This document shows, in pieces, positions 1-10,968 of a stretch of DNA of 64,000 bases. The position numbers and the translations under genes were made by a program. The notes beneath the pieces are model-generated. The model searched no databases. It had not been told where the DNA came from and was given only the letters and a program-made list of their open reading frames with translations. The stretch is taken from contig NZ_SMDC01000002.1 in NCBI RefSeq assembly GCF_004343155.1, forward strand, positions 434,001 through 498,000, read 5' to 3'. The number at the start of each line of letters is the position of its first letter. Position 1 is the stretch's first letter. This DNA comes from Marichromatium gracile (lineage in GTDB: Bacteria > Pseudomonadota > Gammaproteobacteria > Chromatiales > Chromatiaceae).

Positions 1-1
1 C

Positions 2-940
2 GAACTCTGGAACGGTTTCCTCCAGGACGAGATCGATCTGGTGCCCGGGCGCTTGCACCTGACCCTGGGAAGCAAGTTCGAGCACAACGACTACACCGGG
101 TTCGAGCTGCAACCCAACATCCGGCTGCTGTGGCACGCCACGGATCGCTCCTCGGTGTGGGGTTCGGTCTCGCGTGCGGTGCGCACGCCGTCGCGCGCCG
201 AGCGCAGCGCCGAGGTCTGGGCCCGGGTGATCGAGTCCGGGTTGCCGGGATCCTGGCCGCAGTCGCTGGTGTTCGCCACCGCCGGCGACGACGACTTCGT
301 CTCCGAGTCGCTGATCGCCTATGAACTGGGTTGGCGGCTGGCCCCATCGTCGCGGTTGAACCTGGACCTCACGCTGTTCTACAACGACTACGACGACCTG
401 CGCTCCTCGGGCGACGCCGTGTTGCAGACCGGTGCCGATGGCGATGCGCTCTACTTCAGCCTGCCCTTCGACAACCAGGCCAGCGGGTCTGGTTATGGCG
501 TCGAGCTCGCCGCCGAGTGGCAGTTGCGCGAGTGGTGGCGGCTGGCGCTGGCCTATGGCTATCTCGAGGTCGAACTCGAGGTGCCGGAGTCCAGTCTCGA
601 TCGCAGCAACGAGACCCTGGCGCGTGCCGATCCGCGCCAGCAGTTCTCGCTGCGCTCGTTGATGAACCCGCGCGAGGATGTCGACCTCGATCTGTGGCTG
701 CGCTATGTCGATTCGAGTTACCCGCCGTTCGACATCGGTCGGTTCAGCGACAGCCGCATCCCCGCCTACTGGGAGCTGGATGTCCGCTTGGCCTGGCGCC
801 CGCGCGCGGGCTTGGAGCTTGCCCTGGTGGGACAGAATCTGCTGAGTCCCGCGCATCCGGAAGGCTACCCGGAGGCCTTCGCAGCCTTGCCGCTGGAGGT
901 CCAGCGCGGCGTCTATGCCTCGGTTCGTCTCGAGTTCTGA
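2..940 (+). CDS. TonB-dependent outer-membrane receptor, C-terminal part (5' truncated by window)
   Basis: The frame is open from base 2 to the stop at 940, so only the last ~312 residues are seen. They look like the end of a TonB-dependent receptor beta-barrel: alternating aromatic/polar strands, several acidic extracellular loops rich in Asp and Tyr, a late segment of the type 'LALVGQNLLSPAHPE' typical of the penultimate strands, and a C-terminal Phe as needed for outer-membrane insertion. The plug and TonB box would lie upstream. The next gene (YfiR-like) overlaps its end by 26 bases, and a sensor kinase and a c-di-GMP enzyme follow, so the receptor may belong to a sensory unit rather than simple nutrient uptake. 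The ligand cannot be read from the sequence. Confidence 0.85.
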   Translation, partial: ELWNGFLQDEIDLVPGRLHLTLGSKFEHNDYTGFELQPNIRLLWHATDRSSVWGSVSRAVRTPSRAERSAEVWARVIESGLPGSWPQSLVFATAGDDDFVSESLIAYELGWRLAPSSRLNLDLTLFYNDYDDLRSSGDAVLQTGADGDALYFSLPFDNQASGSGYGVELAAEWQLREWWRLALAYGYLEVELEVPESSLDRSNETLARADPRQQFSLRSLMNPREDVDLDLWLRYVDSSYPPFDIGRFSDSRIPAYWELDVRLAWRPRAGLELALVGQNLLSPAHPEGYPEAFAALPLEVQRGVYASVRLEF

Positions 941-1481
941 GCGCTCCTCTCGGCGCGCGGTTCGGCGCATGCGGCGTCGTTGCGGGGCACTGATGGTCTC
1001 GATGCTGCTCTATGGCTCTGCGGTGTGCGCCGGCGTCGAGGAAGGCGAGTTGATGGCCGCCTATCTCTACAACTTCTCCAAGTTCATCCATTGGCCACCC
1101 CGCGCCGAGTCCCTGCATCTGTGCGTCTATGGACGCAGTGAGTCGGCTCAGGCGCTGGAGGCGCTGAACGGGAAGCAGGTCCAGGGACGGTCGATGACGG
1201 TGGTGCGCCGCTCGCGTGGCGAGTCGCTCGAGAGTTGCCACATCGTCTATGTCGCCGACTCCGAGCGTCCCTTTCTTGCCGCAGTGCTGAGATCGCTTGC
1301 CGGACGGCCGGTGCTCACGGTGAGCGAGATCCCCGAGTTCGTCGCCGCCGGCGGCATGGTGCGCTTCGTGCGCGTCGAGCGCAGGCTGCGCTTCGAGATC
1401 AATGCCGCCAGTGCGCGGGCCGCAGGACTCGGGATCAGTTCACAGCTGCTGAAACTGGCCGTCGACGTGGTGAGGGACTGA
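915..1481 (+). CDS. YfiR family periplasmic protein (DUF4154)
   Basis: 188 residues from the ATG at 915, which overlaps the receptor gene; in-frame ATGs at 969 and 993 are alternative starts and leave a cleaner signal peptide (MVSMLLYGSAVCAG). The mature part matches the YfiR/DUF4154 pattern: 'YLYNFSKFIHWP' near the N terminus, a central 'CHIVYVADSE', then 'GRPVLTVSEIPEFVAAGGMV' and a final 'RFEINAASARAAGLGISSQLLKLA'. Family members are periplasmic and in Pseudomonas YfiR represses a membrane diguanylate cyclase. Here it sits one base before a membrane hybrid kinase, so it probably modulates that kinase's periplasmic sensor domain (inference). Confidence 0.85.
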   Translation: MPRFVSSSERSSRRAVRRMRRRCGALMVSMLLYGSAVCAGVEEGELMAAYLYNFSKFIHWPPRAESLHLCVYGRSESAQALEALNGKQVQGRSMTVVRRSRGESLESCHIVYVADSERPFLAAVLRSLAGRPVLTVSEIPEFVAAGGMVRFVRVERRLRFEINAASARAAGLGISSQLLKLAVDVVRD

Positions 1482-1482
1482 G

Positions 1483-3858
1483 ATGAGACAGTGGCTGGAA
1501 CGGCTCTCGATCCGCTACAAGCTGATGCTGCTGATGCTGGTGGTGGCGCTTGCGGTGTTGCTGCTCTCCGGGGCGAGTCACGGACTCAACCAGCGCCAGG
1601 TGCTGCAGCGCAGCGCCATCGACGAGCTCAATGCCCTGGGCGACATGCTCGCCTACAACGTCGCCGCGGCACTGACCTTCGATGATCCCGAGGCCGCGGC
1701 CCGGACCCTGGCCGCGCTCGCCGATCGCCCGCAGCTGCTCGGGGCCTATGTCTACGACCTCGACGGCGGGCTGTTCGCGCGCTACCCGCCGAGTGCCGAG
1801 CCCTTGCCGCCGGACGAGTACGGCCCCGGCGGCAAGGGACACCCGGGGATCGGCATCGAGCCCGATCATCTGCACGTGGTGCGCGCCATCGTCATCGACG
1901 ACGAGGTCATCGGCCATGTCCATCTGCTCGACACCCCCGCGCGGGTACGTGCGGCGCTCAACCGCTCGCTGGCGATCAGCGCGCTCACCCTGATCGCGGC
2001 GGTGGTCGCCGCGCTGCTGCTGGCGCACTGGCTGCAACGACTGGTCTCGGCGCCGATCCTCTCGCTGACCCGGGCGATGGAGCGGGTCTCGAGCGCGCGT
2101 GACTACGGCGTGCGGGTGAGCGAGTCGCGTGGCGACGAACTCGGTTCGCTGGTCCACGGCTTCAACGACATGCTCGACCAGATCCAGCAGCGCGATCTCA
2201 GGCTCGAGAGCTATCGGGAGGATCTCGAGCGTCAGGTGCATGCGCGTACCCGCGAACTCGAGCATACCGTGGCCGCGCTGGCCGAAGCGCGCGATCGTGC
2301 CGAGGCGGCGAGCCGGGCCAAGAGCGACTTCCTCGCCACCATGAGCCACGAGATCCGGACCCCGATGAACGCCGTGCTCGGCATGGCCGAGCTGCTGCGC
2401 AAGAGCGGTTTGAATGCCCGTCAGATCCGCTTCGCCGAGACCATCCAGCGCTCGGGCGAGGCGTTGCTCGAGATCATCAACGACATCCTCGACTTCTCCA
2501 AGATCGAGGCCGGGCGGCTGAGCCTGGAGCGTTACGACTTCGAGCTGCGGGCACTGATCGAGGGCACGGTGCAGCTGTTCGCCGAGTCGGCGAGCATCCA
2601 GGGGCTGCGGCTCGAGACCGAGCTGCCCGAGGACCTGCCGGTGCGGGTCAACGGTGATGGTGCGCGGTTGCGTCAGATCCTGATGAACCTGATCGGCAAT
2701 GCGGTCAAGTTCACCGCCGCCGGCGAGGTCCGGGTACGCGCGCTGACCCGGCAGCGGGCGCATGGTGGACTGATCCTGGTGGTGACCGTCAGCGACACCG
2801 GTCCCGGCATCGATCCGACGCAGCAGGAGGACATCTTCGAGGCCTTCGCCCAGGGCGACGGCTCGATCACCCGCGACTACGGCGGCACCGGGCTGGGGCT
2901 GGCGATCTGTCGCCAGCTGGCGCGGATGATGGAGGGCGATATCCGGGTCGACAGCGCTCCGGGGCGGGGCGCCGCCTTTACCCTCGAGGCGCGGTTCGAC
3001 GAGGCCTGCGGTCGAGTCCCTCCCGGTATACTGGAGACCGGCCGGGTCGAGCACGAGCCCGAGCCCGACCCGAACTCGACCCTGCGCGGCCGGGTTCTGC
3101 TCGTCGAGGACAATCCGGTCAACCAGGAGATGGCGACGCTGATGCTCGAGGACCTCGGGCTCGAGGTCATCATCGCCGATAACGGAGAGGAGGCGGTCAA
3201 GGCGTTTGCCCACGATGCGTTCGACCTGGTGCTGATGGACTGCCACATGCCGGTGATGGATGGGTTCAGCGCCACCGCAGCGATCCGTCGACTCGAAGGC
3301 GAGCAGCGGCCTGCTTCATCGGTCCCGATCATTGCGCTCACCGCCAACGTGCAGAAGGGGATCGAGCAGCGTTGCGACGAGGCCGGCATGAACGGTTATC
3401 TGAGCAAGCCCTTCTCCCAACGCCAACTTGCCGCGCGCATTGCTCCCTGGGTCGTCGCCAGGTCGCCGGAGGCGGGAGGCGGGGGTGGGGGTGGAGGTGG
3501 GGCGCCGCCACTGCTCGATCCGGCGGTACTCGACTCGATCCGGGCATTGCGTCGTGACGGTCGGCCCGATCCGCTCACCAAGGTGATCGGCCTGTATCTC
3601 GACAGCGCCCCGAAATTGATGTCGGAGCTGCGCCAGGGGCTGGAGAGTGACGCCGCCGAGCTGGTCCAGCTTGCCGCGCATACCCTCAAGTCGAGTAGCG
3701 CCAACCTCGGCGCTCACGGCTTCGCCGCGACCTGTCGCGTCCTCGAACGGCTCGCCCGCGCTGGCGCATTGGATGAGGCAGGCGGTACCCTCGCCGCAGC
3801 CGAGGCCCAGTTCCGAGAACTCGTCGCCGCGCTCGAGCGGCTGCAGCGCGACTCCTGA
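1483..3858 (+). CDS. Membrane hybrid sensor histidine kinase (HAMP-HisKA-HATPase-REC-Hpt)
   Basis: 791 residues. Membrane segments at about 13-32 and 163-185 flank a ~130-residue periplasmic region resembling a CHASE8-type sensor, followed by HAMP (~186-240), a coiled coil, HisKA with the phospho-acceptor His289 in 'MSHEIRTPMN', HATPase with N, G1 ('DTGPGID') and G2 ('GGTGLGLAI') boxes, a REC domain with Asp586 ('LVLMDCHMP'), a run of about nine glycines (~residue 670), and an Hpt domain with His733 ('AHTLKSSSANLG'). This is a complete internal His-Asp-His phosphorelay. The stop of the YfiR-like gene is one base upstream and the REC-GGDEF-EAL gene starts 12 bases downstream, so that protein is the obvious receiver of the phosphate. 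Confidence 0.95.
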   Translation: MRQWLERLSIRYKLMLLMLVVALAVLLLSGASHGLNQRQVLQRSAIDELNALGDMLAYNVAAALTFDDPEAAARTLAALADRPQLLGAYVYDLDGGLFARYPPSAEPLPPDEYGPGGKGHPGIGIEPDHLHVVRAIVIDDEVIGHVHLLDTPARVRAALNRSLAISALTLIAAVVAALLLAHWLQRLVSAPILSLTRAMERVSSARDYGVRVSESRGDELGSLVHGFNDMLDQIQQRDLRLESYREDLERQVHARTRELEHTVAALAEARDRAEAASRAKSDFLATMSHEIRTPMNAVLGMAELLRKSGLNARQIRFAETIQRSGEALLEIINDILDFSKIEAGRLSLERYDFELRALIEGTVQLFAESASIQGLRLETELPEDLPVRVNGDGARLRQILMNLIGNAVKFTAAGEVRVRALTRQRAHGGLILVVTVSDTGPGIDPTQQEDIFEAFAQGDGSITRDYGGTGLGLAICRQLARMMEGDIRVDSAPGRGAAFTLEARFDEACGRVPPGILETGRVEHEPEPDPNSTLRGRVLLVEDNPVNQEMATLMLEDLGLEVIIADNGEEAVKAFAHDAFDLVLMDCHMPVMDGFSATAAIRRLEGEQRPASSVPIIALTANVQKGIEQRCDEAGMNGYLSKPFSQRQLAARIAPWVVARSPEAGGGGGGGGGAPPLLDPAVLDSIRALRRDGRPDPLTKVIGLYLDSAPKLMSELRQGLESDAAELVQLAAHTLKSSSANLGAHGFAATCRVLERLARAGALDEAGGTLAAAEAQFRELVAALERLQRDS

Positions 3859-3870
3859 GGATATCTTCCG

Positions 3871-6027
3871 ATGCGTCCACATCTCGCCGTCTCTCCGATC
3901 CGCGTGCTGCTCGTCGACGATGACGTCACCTCGCGCTATCTGCTCGCCGAGGCCCTGGAACAGTGCGGCATGGAGGTTGTGGAGGTCGATGGTGGCGCGC
4001 AGGCGCTCGCCTGGGTGGCCGCCGAGGGGCTGCCCGAGATCGTGTTGCTCGATGTGATGATGCCGGGCCTCGACGGCTTCGAGACCTGTACGCGGCTGCG
4101 TGCGCTTCCCGGGGGGGACTATCTGCCCATCCTGATGATGACCGGTCTCGACGACGAGGGCTCGATCGAGCAGGCCTATCGAGCCGGGGCGACCGATTTT
4201 GCGGTCAAGCCGATCATCGCTTCGGTGATGGTGCACCGCATTCGCTACATGGTGCGTGCCGGTGAGGCCACCGAGGCGCTGTTGCTCAGCGAGCGGCGTC
4301 TCGCCGCCGCGCAACGGATGGCGCGGATCGGTGACTGGGAGTGGCTCCCCGGTGAGGGACGGATACGCTGGTCGGCACAGGCGCTCGAGATCCTCGATTG
4401 CACGCTCGCGAGGGATGTCTGTGGCCTCGAGGCCCTGGTCGAGCGGGTGCCGCTCGATGAGCGCGATGCGGTGATCGACTGGTTCGCGCATCTCGAACGG
4501 TGCGATCGCGATGCCGAGCTGCACCACCGGGTGCTGACCAGCGGGGGCGAGGTGCGCCATCTGCGTCAGTTCGTCGAGCCCTCGCATTCCGTGGCGCCTG
4601 GCGGCGTCTGCTGCTATGGCGCGGTCCAGGACATCACCGCGCTGCAGGAGGCTCAGGCCAGCATCCATCGGCTCGCCTTCTTCGACACCCTCACCGGACT
4701 GCCCAACCGGGTGCTGTTCCAGCAGCGTCTCGAGCAGGTGCTGACGGTGATGCACCGACGCCGCCATGCCTGTGCGCTGGTGTTCCTCGATCTCGACAAC
4801 TTCAAGCAGATCAACGATACCCTGGGGCACCATCTCGGCGACCTGCTGCTCAAGACCGTCGCCGAGCGCCTGTCTGCGAGCCTGAGCGTCAGCTGGTCGA
4901 AGACCTGCGAGGCCGATCCCGATGCGCAGCAGTGTCTGGCGCGCCTCGGTGGCGACGAGTTTGCGCTGCTGTTGCCCGATGTCGGCGGGGTGCGTGGTGC
5001 GATCCGGGTGGTGCGTCAGCTGCAGCGCGATCTGAGCGAGCCGCTCGAACTCGACGACACCACCGTGGTGGTGACCCCGAGCATCGGCATCACCCTGTTT
5101 CCGCAGGATGCGCAGAACGCGACCGACCTGCTGCGCAACGGCGACCTGGCGATGTATCAGGCCAAGCGCTCCGGCAAGAACACCTATCGGCTGTTCGACG
5201 TCAGCATGAACGATGACATGCGCCAGCGGATGCGGATCGAGAACGCCTTGCATCAGGCGCTCGCCAAGGACGAGTTCGCCCTGCACTACCAACCGCAGGT
5301 GGATCTGCACCGTGGTGAGATCAGTGGGGTCGAGGCATTGTTGCGTTGGACGCATCCGGAGCTGGGCGCGGTCTCGCCACAGTTCTTCATCCCGGTGGCC
5401 GAGGAGAGCGGACTGATCCTGCAGATCGGTGACTGGGTGCTGCGCCAGGCCTGTCTACAGCTGGCGCGCTGGCGTGCCCAGGGGGTGTTCATCCCGCGGG
5501 TGGCGGTCAATGTCTCGGCCAACCAGTTCGCGCGTCCCGGCTTTTCCGAGCGTGTCGCCCAGGTGCTGCGCGAGAGTGGACTCGATCCGACCTCGCTGGA
5601 GCTTGAGTTGACCGAGACGGTGCTGATGAATCAGCCCCGGGAGACGGTGACCACCCTGCGCGCGCTCAAGACCATCGGGGTGCAGTTGGCCGTCGACGAC
5701 TTCGGTACCGGCTATTCGAGCCTGAGCTATCTGCGCCGCTTCCCGATCGGCCGGCTGAAGATCGACAAGTCCTTCCTGGTCGATATCGAGCGTGACCGTG
5801 ACAATGCCGCCATTGCTCAGGCGGTGATGGCGATGGCCGAGACCATGGGGCTGAAGGTGACTGCGGAAGGGGTGGAGCGTCACTCGCAGCTCGAACTGCT
5901 GCGCGCGCATCATTGCGACGAGGTGCAGGGGTTCCTGTTCAGTCGTCCGGTTGCGCCGGCGACGATCCCCGAGATCTGCCAGGCGATCCGCATCATGGCC
6001 GCAACGGCAAGCGAGGAGCTGGAGTAG
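3871..6027 (+). CDS. Response regulator with PAS, GGDEF and EAL domains (c-di-GMP turnover)
   Basis: 718 residues. The N-terminal REC domain has the acidic pocket 'LVDDD' and phospho-acceptor Asp61 ('[12 protein letters not shown]'). A PAS-like segment lies at ~145-270, then a GGDEF domain with intact GGDEF at 360-364 preceded by '[18 protein letters not shown]', and an EAL domain with EAL at 488-490, 'LTETVLM', '[17 protein letters not shown]' and 'KIDKSF'. Both the diguanylate cyclase and phosphodiesterase signatures are intact, so the net activity cannot be predicted; the input is likely phosphorylation by the upstream hybrid kinase. The gene is the last of the four-gene signalling unit. 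Confidence 0.95.
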   Translation: MRPHLAVSPIRVLLVDDDVTSRYLLAEALEQCGMEVVEVDGGAQALAWVAAEGLPEIVLLDVMMPGLDGFETCTRLRALPGGDYLPILMMTGLDDEGSIEQAYRAGATDFAVKPIIASVMVHRIRYMVRAGEATEALLLSERRLAAAQRMARIGDWEWLPGEGRIRWSAQALEILDCTLARDVCGLEALVERVPLDERDAVIDWFAHLERCDRDAELHHRVLTSGGEVRHLRQFVEPSHSVAPGGVCCYGAVQDITALQEAQASIHRLAFFDTLTGLPNRVLFQQRLEQVLTVMHRRRHACALVFLDLDNFKQINDTLGHHLGDLLLKTVAERLSASLSVSWSKTCEADPDAQQCLARLGGDEFALLLPDVGGVRGAIRVVRQLQRDLSEPLELDDTTVVVTPSIGITLFPQDAQNATDLLRNGDLAMYQAKRSGKNTYRLFDVSMNDDMRQRMRIENALHQALAKDEFALHYQPQVDLHRGEISGVEALLRWTHPELGAVSPQFFIPVAEESGLILQIGDWVLRQACLQLARWRAQGVFIPRVAVNVSANQFARPGFSERVAQVLRESGLDPTSLELELTETVLMNQPRETVTTLRALKTIGVQLAVDDFGTGYSSLSYLRRFPIGRLKIDKSFLVDIERDRDNAAIAQAVMAMAETMGLKVTAEGVERHSQLELLRAHHCDEVQGFLFSRPVAPATIPEICQAIRIMAATASEELE

Positions 6028-6039
6028 GGGAGAGGGAGT

Positions 6040-6116
6040 TGGCGCGCCCGGCAGGATTCGAACCTGCGACCCCAGCCTTCGGAGGGCTGTACTCTATCCA
6101 ACTGAGCTACGAGCGC
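6040..6116 (-). tRNA. tRNA-Arg, anticodon CCG
   Basis: Read on the minus strand, a full 77-base cloverleaf is visible. The acceptor GCGCTCG pairs with CGGGCGC (one T-G wobble). The D arm has GCTCAGTTGGATAGAG. The anticodon stem CAGCC/GGCTG encloses CTCCGAA, giving anticodon CCG (codon CGG). The T arm contains GGTTCGAATCC. CCA is encoded at the 3' end (6040-6042). It lies 12 bases after the stop of the GGDEF/EAL gene on the opposite strand. Confidence 0.97.
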
Positions 6117-6434
6117 GTGGGAGACACGATAGACGCAGAGGCTCTATCGAGAGAGCGATTATGACGAATCTGCCCGCGTTCGTCAAAGGGCGCCGCCGGC
6201 GACCAGTCACCAGCTATCAGCCGCCAGCCGCCAGCGGGCGCGATCACCCGACGGCGGTGTGGACCCGCGCCGTCTGTGGCCTCACGCCGACATCACACAT
6301 CATTCACTTTGCGTGCTTCGCGGCTTTGCGGTTCACGACCAGCCACCGCCCGTCGCCCACGCAACCCTGACGGTCCCATACCACCGCCCGCTGCCCGCAC
6401 CCACTGACGGCTGGCGGCTGGCGGCTGGGGCGCG
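6117..6434. repeat. Intergenic region with degenerate heptamer and 'GCAAAG/CGAAG' dispersed repeats
   Basis: No gene is seen. At 6204-6238 there are five tandem 7-mers of the form CAGNNNN (CAGTCAC, CAGCTAT, CAGCCGC twice, CAGCGGG), and at 6403-6430 the complementary form (GCTGGCG twice, then GCTGGGG). Between them, at about 6304-6345, a 'ctttgcgtgcttcgcgg' stretch followed by 'ctttgcggttca' belongs to a second dispersed family that recurs at 16.5-16.9 kb. The downstream end of rep lies at 6435 on the minus strand. Confidence 0.75.
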
Positions 6435-8438
<2,004 letters not shown>

Positions 8439-8787
8439 GGGGTGGGGCGTGCCGGGTTGGTCAACGCATCATTATGCCCCAGGGCCCCGGCGCGATGGGG
8501 CGCGGGTGACAAGCGAAGGGGCTTGGGCGATGATTGGGCGCGTCATCACCGCGTCAGGAGCCGAGCGGGGCGAGTCCTCGTGCCATGATCATCGTCCGCC
8601 GTATCCGGCGCCCGCCGATGCGTCACCATCCGAGCGCCGCGCTCGCCACCGGGTGCCGGCGTCGGCGCCGCGCCCGGCGGCTCGTTGCGCGTCCCGGCCT
8701 GACCTCCCCGATCCGTCCGTGTCATGCATCCAGGTCGACCGCGATCGGCGCGGACCGGATGCCCTCATCCCGTCTGCCCGAGGCCTC
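8439..8787. other. Divergent intergenic region between rep and the CNNM/CBS gene
   Basis: 349 bases with both genes reading outwards, so promoters for both should be here. The sequence is GC-rich apart from 'gcatcattatgcccc' (about 8466-8480). I see no RNA gene, no clear -10/-35 pair and no heptamer repeats. Long open frames through this stretch look like composition effects because the conserved N terminus of the downstream protein begins at 8788. Confidence 0.5.
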
Positions 8788-10146
8788 ATGGAACTGTTAC
8801 TGCTGACCGCCCTGATCCTGCTCAACGGCGTCTTCGCCATGTCCGAGATCGCGCTGGTGACGGCGCGGCGCGCGCGCCTCGCGCGCCTCGCCGGGGATGG
8901 CGACCGCGCCGCCCAGGTCGCCATCGAGATCGGTGAGGATCCGACCCGTTTCCTCTCGACCATTCAGATCGGCATCACCTCGATCGGTATCCTCAACGGC
9001 ATCGTCGGCGAGGCGGCGCTGGCCGAGCCGCTCGCCGTCTGGCTGCAGACGCTCGGGGTCGAGCAGGCGAGCAGCGAGGTCGGCGCCACCGTGCTGGTGG
9101 TGATGGTGATCACCTATGTCTCGATCGTGATCGGCGAGCTGGTGCCCAAGCGCATCGGTCAGCTCGACCCCGAGGGCATCGCGCGACTGGTGGCGCGACC
9201 GATGAACCTGTTGGCCAGCGCCTCGCGTCCGTTCGTGTTCATGCTCTCGCGCTCGACCGCGCTGACCCTGCGTCTGCTCGGCCAGCGCGAGTTGGTCTCG
9301 CCGACGGTGACCGAGGACGAGATCCAGGCGCTGCTCGAGGAGGGCTCGCAGGCGGGCATCATCGAGAAGGTCGAGCACGAGATGGTGCGCAACGTCTTCC
9401 GCCTCGACGATCGGCCGATCAGCTCGCTGATGACCCCGCGCTCGGAGCTGGTGTGGCTCGATCTGGAGCGCCCGCTCGATGAGAACCTGGCGCGCGTGGC
9501 ACAGGCCGGGCACTCGCGTTTCCCGGTCTGTCGTGGCGGCTTCGGTGACGTGCTCGGGGTGATCGGCGCCAGACAGCTGTTCGTCCAGCAGCTTGCAGGA
9601 GGCGCGATCGACCTCACCCGCGACCTGCAGGAGCCGCTCTACGTCCCCGAGTCTCTCAATGCCATGGAGCTGCTCGGTCAGTTCCGCGACTGCGGTACTC
9701 ATCTCGCCTTCGTGGTCGACGAATACGGCGAGGTGCAGGGCATGGTGACCCTGCATGATCTGCTCGAGTCGGTCGCCGGGGAGTTCCATGCGCTCGGTGA
9801 CGAGGACGATGCCTGGGCGGTGGAGCGCGAGGACGGCTCCTGGCTGCTCGATGGTCTGATCCCGGTGGTCGAGCTCAAGGATCGTCTGGGGTTGCGCACC
9901 GTGCCCGAGGAGGAGCGCGGGCGCTATCACACCCTCTCGGGGATGATGATGTGGCTGCTCGGTCGCCTGCCGGCGACCGGTGACGTCGCCCACTGGGAGG
10001 ACTGGCGCCTGGAGGTCGTCGACCTCGACGGCAAGCGCATCGACAAGGTGCTGGCCAGCGCCTGCCCGGCCGCGTCCGAGACCTCGCCCGATGAGGCCGC
10101 TCCGGTGAACGGGGAGACGGGCGGCGATGACACGAAGACGGATTGA
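8788..10146 (+). CDS. Hemolysin/CNNM family membrane protein with CBS pair and CorC_HlyC domain
   Basis: 452 residues from the ATG at 8788, chosen because 'MELLLLTALILLNGVFAMSE' is the classic start of the DUF21/CNNM transmembrane domain. Three to four membrane helices occupy ~1-190, with the family motif 'MSEIALV' and 'GELVPKRI'. A CBS pair follows (~205-335, including 'RFPVC' and 'FVVDEYGEVQGMVTLHDLLE'), then a CorC_HlyC domain (~350-435). Family members are inner-membrane proteins implicated in Mg2+/Co2+ or polyamine efflux and tolerance; the 'hemolysin' name is historical. Paralogues (YtfL, YfjD, YoaE types) are hard to tell apart by eye. Confidence 0.9.
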   Translation: MELLLLTALILLNGVFAMSEIALVTARRARLARLAGDGDRAAQVAIEIGEDPTRFLSTIQIGITSIGILNGIVGEAALAEPLAVWLQTLGVEQASSEVGATVLVVMVITYVSIVIGELVPKRIGQLDPEGIARLVARPMNLLASASRPFVFMLSRSTALTLRLLGQRELVSPTVTEDEIQALLEEGSQAGIIEKVEHEMVRNVFRLDDRPISSLMTPRSELVWLDLERPLDENLARVAQAGHSRFPVCRGGFGDVLGVIGARQLFVQQLAGGAIDLTRDLQEPLYVPESLNAMELLGQFRDCGTHLAFVVDEYGEVQGMVTLHDLLESVAGEFHALGDEDDAWAVEREDGSWLLDGLIPVVELKDRLGLRTVPEEERGRYHTLSGMMMWLLGRLPATGDVAHWEDWRLEVVDLDGKRIDKVLASACPAASETSPDEAAPVNGETGGDDTKTD

Positions 10147-10448
10147 GCCAACAGTGGGCAGCGACCAGCGACCAGCGACCAGCGACCAGCGGTCAGTCGC
10201 CAGCTGCCAGCGACCAGTCGTCAGTCGTCAGTCGTCAGTCGTCAGCGACCAGCGGTCAGCCGCCAGCCACCGGCGGCCAGCTGGCAGTGACCAGCGGGGC
10301 GGGTCTCTGCCGCGACCGTTGAGTGGGCCACCCGCTGGAGGCTGACGGCTGGAGGCTGACGGCTGCTGGTTAGCCGCCGATCGCGCACGCGGTGGGCGTT
10401 TCGTAATACCATTGGGGCTTCGTATACGCCGAGGAGAAGGGTGACGAC
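10147..10448. repeat. Tandem degenerate heptamer repeat cluster
   Basis: About 140 bases (10159-10297) are almost entirely 7-base units of the form GYNNYCA: four GCGACCA in a row, then GCGGTCA, GTCGCCA, GCTGCCA, GCGACCA, four GTCGTCA, GCGACCA, GCGGTCA, GCCGCCA and so on. A second cluster in the opposite orientation lies at 10335-10372 (GGCTGAC / GGCTGGA units). The promoter of the DUF2782 gene must lie in the remaining ~70 bases before 10449. No gene is seen. Confidence 0.85.
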
Positions 10449-10790
10449 GTGAAGAGGTTGCTCGCGATCATCGTCCTGGCCGTGATGGCCGGGACGCTCC
10501 ATGCCCAGGAGCCGGATGCGTCCGGTGGTGGTTTCCTGGAGGTGCCGACCGTCGTCCCCTCGCCGGTCACCGGCGAGGCCGTCGAACCCGACATCACCAT
10601 CCGCGAGGACGGCGATGCCGTGGTCTACGAGTACCGGGTGCGCGGCGCCCTGTACATGGTCAAGGTCCAGCCCCAGGTGGGACCGCCCTACTATCTGTTC
10701 GATACCGATGGTGACGGGGTGATGGACGCGCAGGACAGCTCGCCCGACAACCTCGCCGTCCCCCAGTGGGTACTGTTCCGCTGGGATTGA
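10449..10790 (+). CDS. DUF2782 secreted protein
   Basis: 113 residues with a GTG start at 10449; GAGGAGAAGG lies just upstream as the ribosome binding site. A signal peptide (MKRLLAIIVLAVMAGTLHA) should be cleaved before QEPD. The mature part carries the DUF2782 pattern: 'DITIREDGD', 'YEYRVRGALYMVKVQPQVGP' and 'YYLFDTDGDGVMD', ending 'VPQWVLFRWD'. Function is unknown. In other gammaproteobacteria this family is often encoded close to polA; here polA is 3 kb away. A GC-rich hairpin follows directly. Confidence 0.85.
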   Translation: MKRLLAIIVLAVMAGTLHAQEPDASGGGFLEVPTVVPSPVTGEAVEPDITIREDGDAVVYEYRVRGALYMVKVQPQVGPPYYLFDTDGDGVMDAQDSSPDNLAVPQWVLFRWD

Positions 10791-10797
10791 GCGGCTG

Positions 10798-10826
10798 AGC
10801 CCCGGCCCCTGGATGTGGCCGGGGCT
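10798..10826 (+). terminator. Hairpin after the DUF2782 gene
   Basis: AGCCCCGGCC (10798-10807) and GGCCGGGGCT (10817-10826) form a perfect 10-bp stem with a 9-base loop eight bases after the stop codon. There is no U-run, so it may act with Rho or only as a 3' stabiliser. Confidence 0.6.
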
Positions 10827-10968
10827 CCGTGCTGACCGGACGCCTCGCTTCGTCTTCGTCTCATCCCCGCCCCTGGTGTCGTCCTGACCCCGGGGGGTTC
10901 GATCGTCCTGTAACGCATGGACGCGAGCGCGCGACGGGCTCGTGTCTCCGAAACCGAAAAACCGACAG

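Noticed and set aside
1435-5355. Two very long minus-strand open frames (603 and 679 codons) opposite the kinase and GGDEF/EAL genes
   Set aside because: They lie exactly antisense to two genes with complete domain sets; their translations are low-complexity Arg/Gln/His-rich strings without motifs. They are a known effect of high GC with strong third-position bias.
6040-6430. Integration (att) site of a mobile element at the tRNA-Arg gene
   Set aside because: No integrase gene and no direct repeat of the tRNA 3' end was found nearby; the adjacent sequence is only the short dispersed repeats.
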